Assembly: GCF_029212375.1 (NCBI RefSeq)
Contig: NZ_JARGNU010000003.1
Span: 230,039 to 294,038, forward strand
Length of the DNA stretch: 64,000 bases
Direction: 5' to 3'
Source: Zhongshania sp.
GTDB lineage: Bacteria > Pseudomonadota > Gammaproteobacteria > Pseudomonadales > Spongiibacteraceae
Part shown: positions 61,405 to 64,000 of the stretch, piece by piece
How positions within the stretch are numbered: the stretch's first letter is position 1
Layout: every line of letters begins with the position of its first letter
Translations under genes and position numbers: made by a program
Notes under the pieces: model-generated
Told to the model about the DNA's origin: nothing
Seen by the model: the letters and a program-made list of their open reading frames with translations, nothing else
The model's database searches: none

Positions 61405-61773
61405 ATGAAAAAGCGCCTCACCTACATACTTATCCTTTCGCTGATGTTGTTTACTACATCGGGCTGGGGCAGCGTATTACAGGCCGCCTATTGTGATCCA
61501 ACAACGTCCGTTACGGCTGAACACATGGCGCCGAACATGCAAGCCAGCGATATGCAGGCTGATTGCGATTCGCCAGCAAACTGTTGTTGTGTGGATAGCA
61601 ATAATAGCTGTGAAAACATCGATTGTGGCATTGGCGGACTAACGGCAAGTTTTCTACCACCCCTCCCTATCGCTGCACTTGAAAAAAAACCAACGATGCA
61701 GACAATCACCCTCCCGCCGCCACCCAATCCAGCGTTTCAGCGCGTACTGCTCAGACCCCCAAAATTTTCATAA
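61405..61773 (+). CDS. Cys-rich periplasmic protein of a metal-efflux operon
   Basis: A 122-residue protein with a signal peptide (residues 1-28). The mature part has Cys30, Cys54, a CCC run at 60-62, Cys69 and Cys74, plus Met/His residues (EHMAPNMQASDMQ), suitable for copper or silver binding. The C-terminal third is Pro-rich (ITLPPPPNPAF). Similar short Cys-rich proteins precede Cus-type efflux genes. The metal is inferred. The 187 bases upstream (61218-61404) hold the divergent promoters; TATAAT-like strings occur near 61250 and TTATAG near 61316. Confidence 0.65.
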   Translation: MKKRLTYILILSLMLFTTSGWGSVLQAAYCDPTTSVTAEHMAPNMQASDMQADCDSPANCCCVDSNNSCENIDCGIGGLTASFLPPLPIAALEKKPTMQTITLPPPPNPAFQRVLLRPPKFS

Positions 61774-61784
61774 TTTACTAGTAG

Positions 61785-61801
61785 GCACCGGATAACGGTG
61801 C
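61785..61801 (+). terminator. Small hairpin between Cys-rich and TolC-like genes
   Basis: GCACCG (61785-61790) and CGGTGC (61796-61801) pair around GATAA. Without a T-run it is more likely an attenuating or processing hairpin than a full terminator. Confidence 0.35.
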
Positions 61802-61854
61802 GTGGCTTGGCCTATTTATAGCGCCAAGCAAAAGGTATTTTATGAGGATTGATT

Positions 61855-63276
61855 ATGTTCGCCCAATATTGGTGGTGTATCGCCGCCCTGTCCCGACGTT
61901 TTGTTGTTGCGGTCGGCGCCGTGTTGTCCCTGATTTTTGCCCAAGCACTGTATGCAGCTGAGGAATACACCCACTCGGTAACGCTTTCATCGTCATGGGG
62001 GTCAGTAATGTCTGCCCAAGCGCTCGTTGACGAAGCGCTGCGTGCCAACCCTGGAATAACTGCCCTTGAAGCTGCGATTCAGGGGGCTGAAGCACGAATT
62101 GTTCAGTCTACTGCCTTGCCCGATCCACAACTCTTTACTGCGGTTGCCCCCGACACCATTGGCGGTTACAACTCGCCGAACGGGCGCGGTAGCAATGTTC
62201 GAATGGAATTAACGCAAACGCTCCCATGGCCGGGAAAGCTTCGTTTGCGCGGCGACGCTGCGACTAAAACAGCGGAGGCGGAGCGTGGTAATCTCGCGCT
62301 GCGGCGGCTAGAGCTACGTACAGTGGCGCTCAGCTACTATGCGCAGTGGAACTACATTCATCAGGCCATTACCATTAATGAGCGCAATAGCACCTTAGTT
62401 GATGAACTTCGTCGCGTGGCAGAAGCTCGCTACGCCGCGGGGATAACCAATCAACCAGACGTGCTGCTCGCAGAGGTAGAGCTTCAGCATATTCGTCACC
62501 GAAGTGTTCAATTGCGACGGCAAATGGCGACCCTGCGTGCGCAAATAAACACATTGCTCAATCGCAGTACAACCGCCGACATTGCGCTTTCAAACGCTCT
62601 CCCCCTGCCAACGGCAATCCCTGATTTCGATACGCTTCGGCTTATCGCCCTGAGTCAGCACCCAGGTCTAGCAGCTGCCAAGCAACAAATAGCAGCAAGT
62701 CGCGACAGGGAAAAACTGGCCGATAAAGATTTCTATCCAGATTTTAAATTATTCACTGGCTATAACAGCCTTTGGGATGAAACGGCCAAACGCTGGGTAG
62801 TCGGTATTGGTATTAACTTACCACTAGGGCGGGATAAATATCGCGCGGCTAGGGATGAGTCCCGGGCGAACACCGTTGGCCGGCAATCTGAATTAGATGA
62901 GCTGCGCTCGCAGGTGCTGGGAGATTTAGAAGAAGCCCGTGTCCTCGTCAACGAAGCACTGCATACCATAGCCCTCTATGAGCACGATTTATTACCGAGA
63001 ACAGCCGAGAATCTTAGCGCGACGCGGGCTGCCTATGGCGCAGGCGGCGGCCGTTTTAGTGAATTGATAAGCGCCGAGCAAGTTCATCTTGATGCCGAAT
63101 TGAGCTTACAGCGTGCTCGCGCTGATTACCTAATTGCAAAAGCCGCACTTGAGAACGCGCTCGGCGGACCGTTGGCCTTACCCAAAACTAGCCAGCATCA
63201 CGCCAACATGGCGACGAGTCAAAATAGCGCTACCGCAAAAATCAAACCAAATACCACCTCGGAGCACGCCCAATGA
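61855..63276 (+). CDS. TolC/CusC-family outer membrane efflux channel
   Basis: This 473-residue protein starts at ATG 61855 (GAGG at 61844-61847). It has a signal peptide with likely cleavage near LYA-AEE. Two OEP repeats follow, rich in coiled-coil helices, with VRMELTQTLPWPGKLRLRGD and WVVGIGINLPLGRDKYRA, typical of heavy-metal RND outer membrane proteins. The last 30 residues are His/Asn/Thr-rich (SQHHANMATSQNSATAK) and may be periplasmic. The stop overlaps the next gene (ATGA), so the products are co-translated. Confidence 0.87.
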   Translation: MFAQYWWCIAALSRRFVVAVGAVLSLIFAQALYAAEEYTHSVTLSSSWGSVMSAQALVDEALRANPGITALEAAIQGAEARIVQSTALPDPQLFTAVAPDTIGGYNSPNGRGSNVRMELTQTLPWPGKLRLRGDAATKTAEAERGNLALRRLELRTVALSYYAQWNYIHQAITINERNSTLVDELRRVAEARYAAGITNQPDVLLAEVELQHIRHRSVQLRRQMATLRAQINTLLNRSTTADIALSNALPLPTAIPDFDTLRLIALSQHPGLAAAKQQIAASRDREKLADKDFYPDFKLFTGYNSLWDETAKRWVVGIGINLPLGRDKYRAARDESRANTVGRQSELDELRSQVLGDLEEARVLVNEALHTIALYEHDLLPRTAENLSATRAAYGAGGGRFSELISAEQVHLDAELSLQRARADYLIAKAALENALGGPLALPKTSQHHANMATSQNSATAKIKPNTTSEHAQ

Positions 63277-64000
63277 AACAGCGATTGCTTGTCAGTATCA
63301 TTATTATTTTAGCCGTGATTTTAAGCTATTTTAGCTATGTCTATCGTTCATCTACCAATGCCTTCACTCAGCAAATGAGTGATGCAAAGGAATATCGCAC
63401 GGACGATTATCGCATCGCCATTGCATTCGAAGATGGCGTTCCCGCAGTGGGTAACAACACGGCCATTTTGCAATTGCGAGACGCCAAGGGAAATGCTGTT
63501 TCGGAGGCTAAAATTCGCGGGCAGGCAGAGATGGCCGCAATGGGCAGCATGCCATCAATGCGGGCTCCCGTGATATTTAATGAGATTTCCCCCGGCTTTT
63601 ACACTGCCGAATTCGCCCTCGCTATGCGCGGTGAATGGCCATTAAAATTACAGATCAGCAAAGACAATAAGTCAGCCGATCTCAGTTTTGATATGGCGAC
63701 TGGACGCTCAGGCCTCACAATCAGTGGCGGCGGAGTATCAATGGCTAGTGAAATACCCGTCAACGACAACCCAGCCACATTTCCCTCTACGACAGGTGTC
63801 GACCTTAGTTCAAATAAGCAAGGTTTCTATACCGTTGGCAAATACCTTATCAAAGTGGCGTTATTAGAAAATGCCAAACTCCGCCAAGGTGATAATCCAC
63901 TGATAATTACTGTGCAGGATAGTCAGAATAATGCGCTGAGCAATATCGATGTTCGCCTGCTAGTCAAATCAGCTCTAGAGCAGTCGATGACTAACCCCGA
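63273..64000 (+). CDS. FixH/YtkA-domain protein, likely start of a metal-efflux adaptor (partial)
   Basis: The ATG overlaps the stop of the channel gene and the frame is open to the window end (242 residues seen). An N-terminal membrane helix (residues 4-23) is followed by a YtkA/FixH-like beta domain (YRIAIAFEDGVPAVGNNTAIL, MRAPVIFNEISPGFYTAEFAL). A second similar domain begins near residue 190 (VGKYLIKVALLENAKLRQGDN). Such domains are found in front of CusB-type membrane-fusion proteins in Cu/Ag efflux operons. What follows the second domain is outside the window. Confidence 0.7.
   Translation, partial: MKQRLLVSIIIILAVILSYFSYVYRSSTNAFTQQMSDAKEYRTDDYRIAIAFEDGVPAVGNNTAILQLRDAKGNAVSEAKIRGQAEMAAMGSMPSMRAPVIFNEISPGFYTAEFALAMRGEWPLKLQISKDNKSADLSFDMATGRSGLTISGGGVSMASEIPVNDNPATFPSTTGVDLSSNKQGFYTVGKYLIKVALLENAKLRQGDNPLIITVQDSQNNALSNIDVRLLVKSALEQSMTNP

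Overview
The window is bacterial, about half prophage and half chromosome, from a marine-type gammaproteobacterium. The chromosomal genes (CysB, ThrH, PabB, RmuC, Bcp, MoaCDE, a complete propionyl-CoA to succinyl-CoA module) suggest a Spongiibacteraceae/Cellvibrionales-like or Pseudomonas-related host. That assignment is an inference from gene style, not from a marker gene.

Positions 1 to 30488 are the right-hand three quarters of a Mu-like transposable prophage; its repressor, transposase and left end lie outside the window. The order is gemA (partial), a Mor-type activator, lysis genes (holin, transglycosylase endolysin, two spanins), packaging and head genes (gp25 to gp30 type, G, protease/scaffold, decoration protein, major capsid protein T), then a long-tailed non-contractile tail set with a 1292-residue tape measure and no sheath gene. 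It ends with a csrA-like gene on the minus strand and a com-like/DNA methyltransferase pair in the place where Mu carries com-mom. The right terminus can be placed at 30488 because it resembles the Mu R1 end. Two intergenic sites, in front of the lysis genes and in front of the protease gene, share a 12-bp palindrome and match the positions of the Mu late promoters Plys and PI.

From 30489 to 31660 there is a tRNA-Ser(GGA) gene on the minus strand, flanked by a 127-bp tandem repeat that carries copies of the tRNA 5' end. From 31.9 to 49.5 kb are ordinary chromosomal genes: a metallo-hydrolase, moaC-moaD-moaE, flavin reductase, Nudix, PhzF, rmuC, bcp, exonuclease III, yajC, a PLP desulfhydrase/deaminase, an alanine symporter, alr, a secreted trypsin-like protease, a 5'-nucleotidase, cysB, thrH and pabB. 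From 49.9 to 58.7 kb is a propionate/branched-chain catabolic cluster: acyl-CoA carboxylase beta and alpha subunits, methylmalonyl-CoA epimerase, methylmalonyl-CoA mutase, its MeaB GTPase and a thioesterase-like protein.

From 58.7 to 61.3 kb is a small accessory segment. It holds an orphan polymorphic-toxin tip, apparently joined to its immunity gene by a 2-bp frameshift, and a tyrosine recombinase with strong inverted repeats beside it. The window ends in a heavy-metal efflux operon: a Cys-rich periplasmic protein, a TolC/CusC-like channel and a FixH/YtkA-type adaptor that runs off the end.
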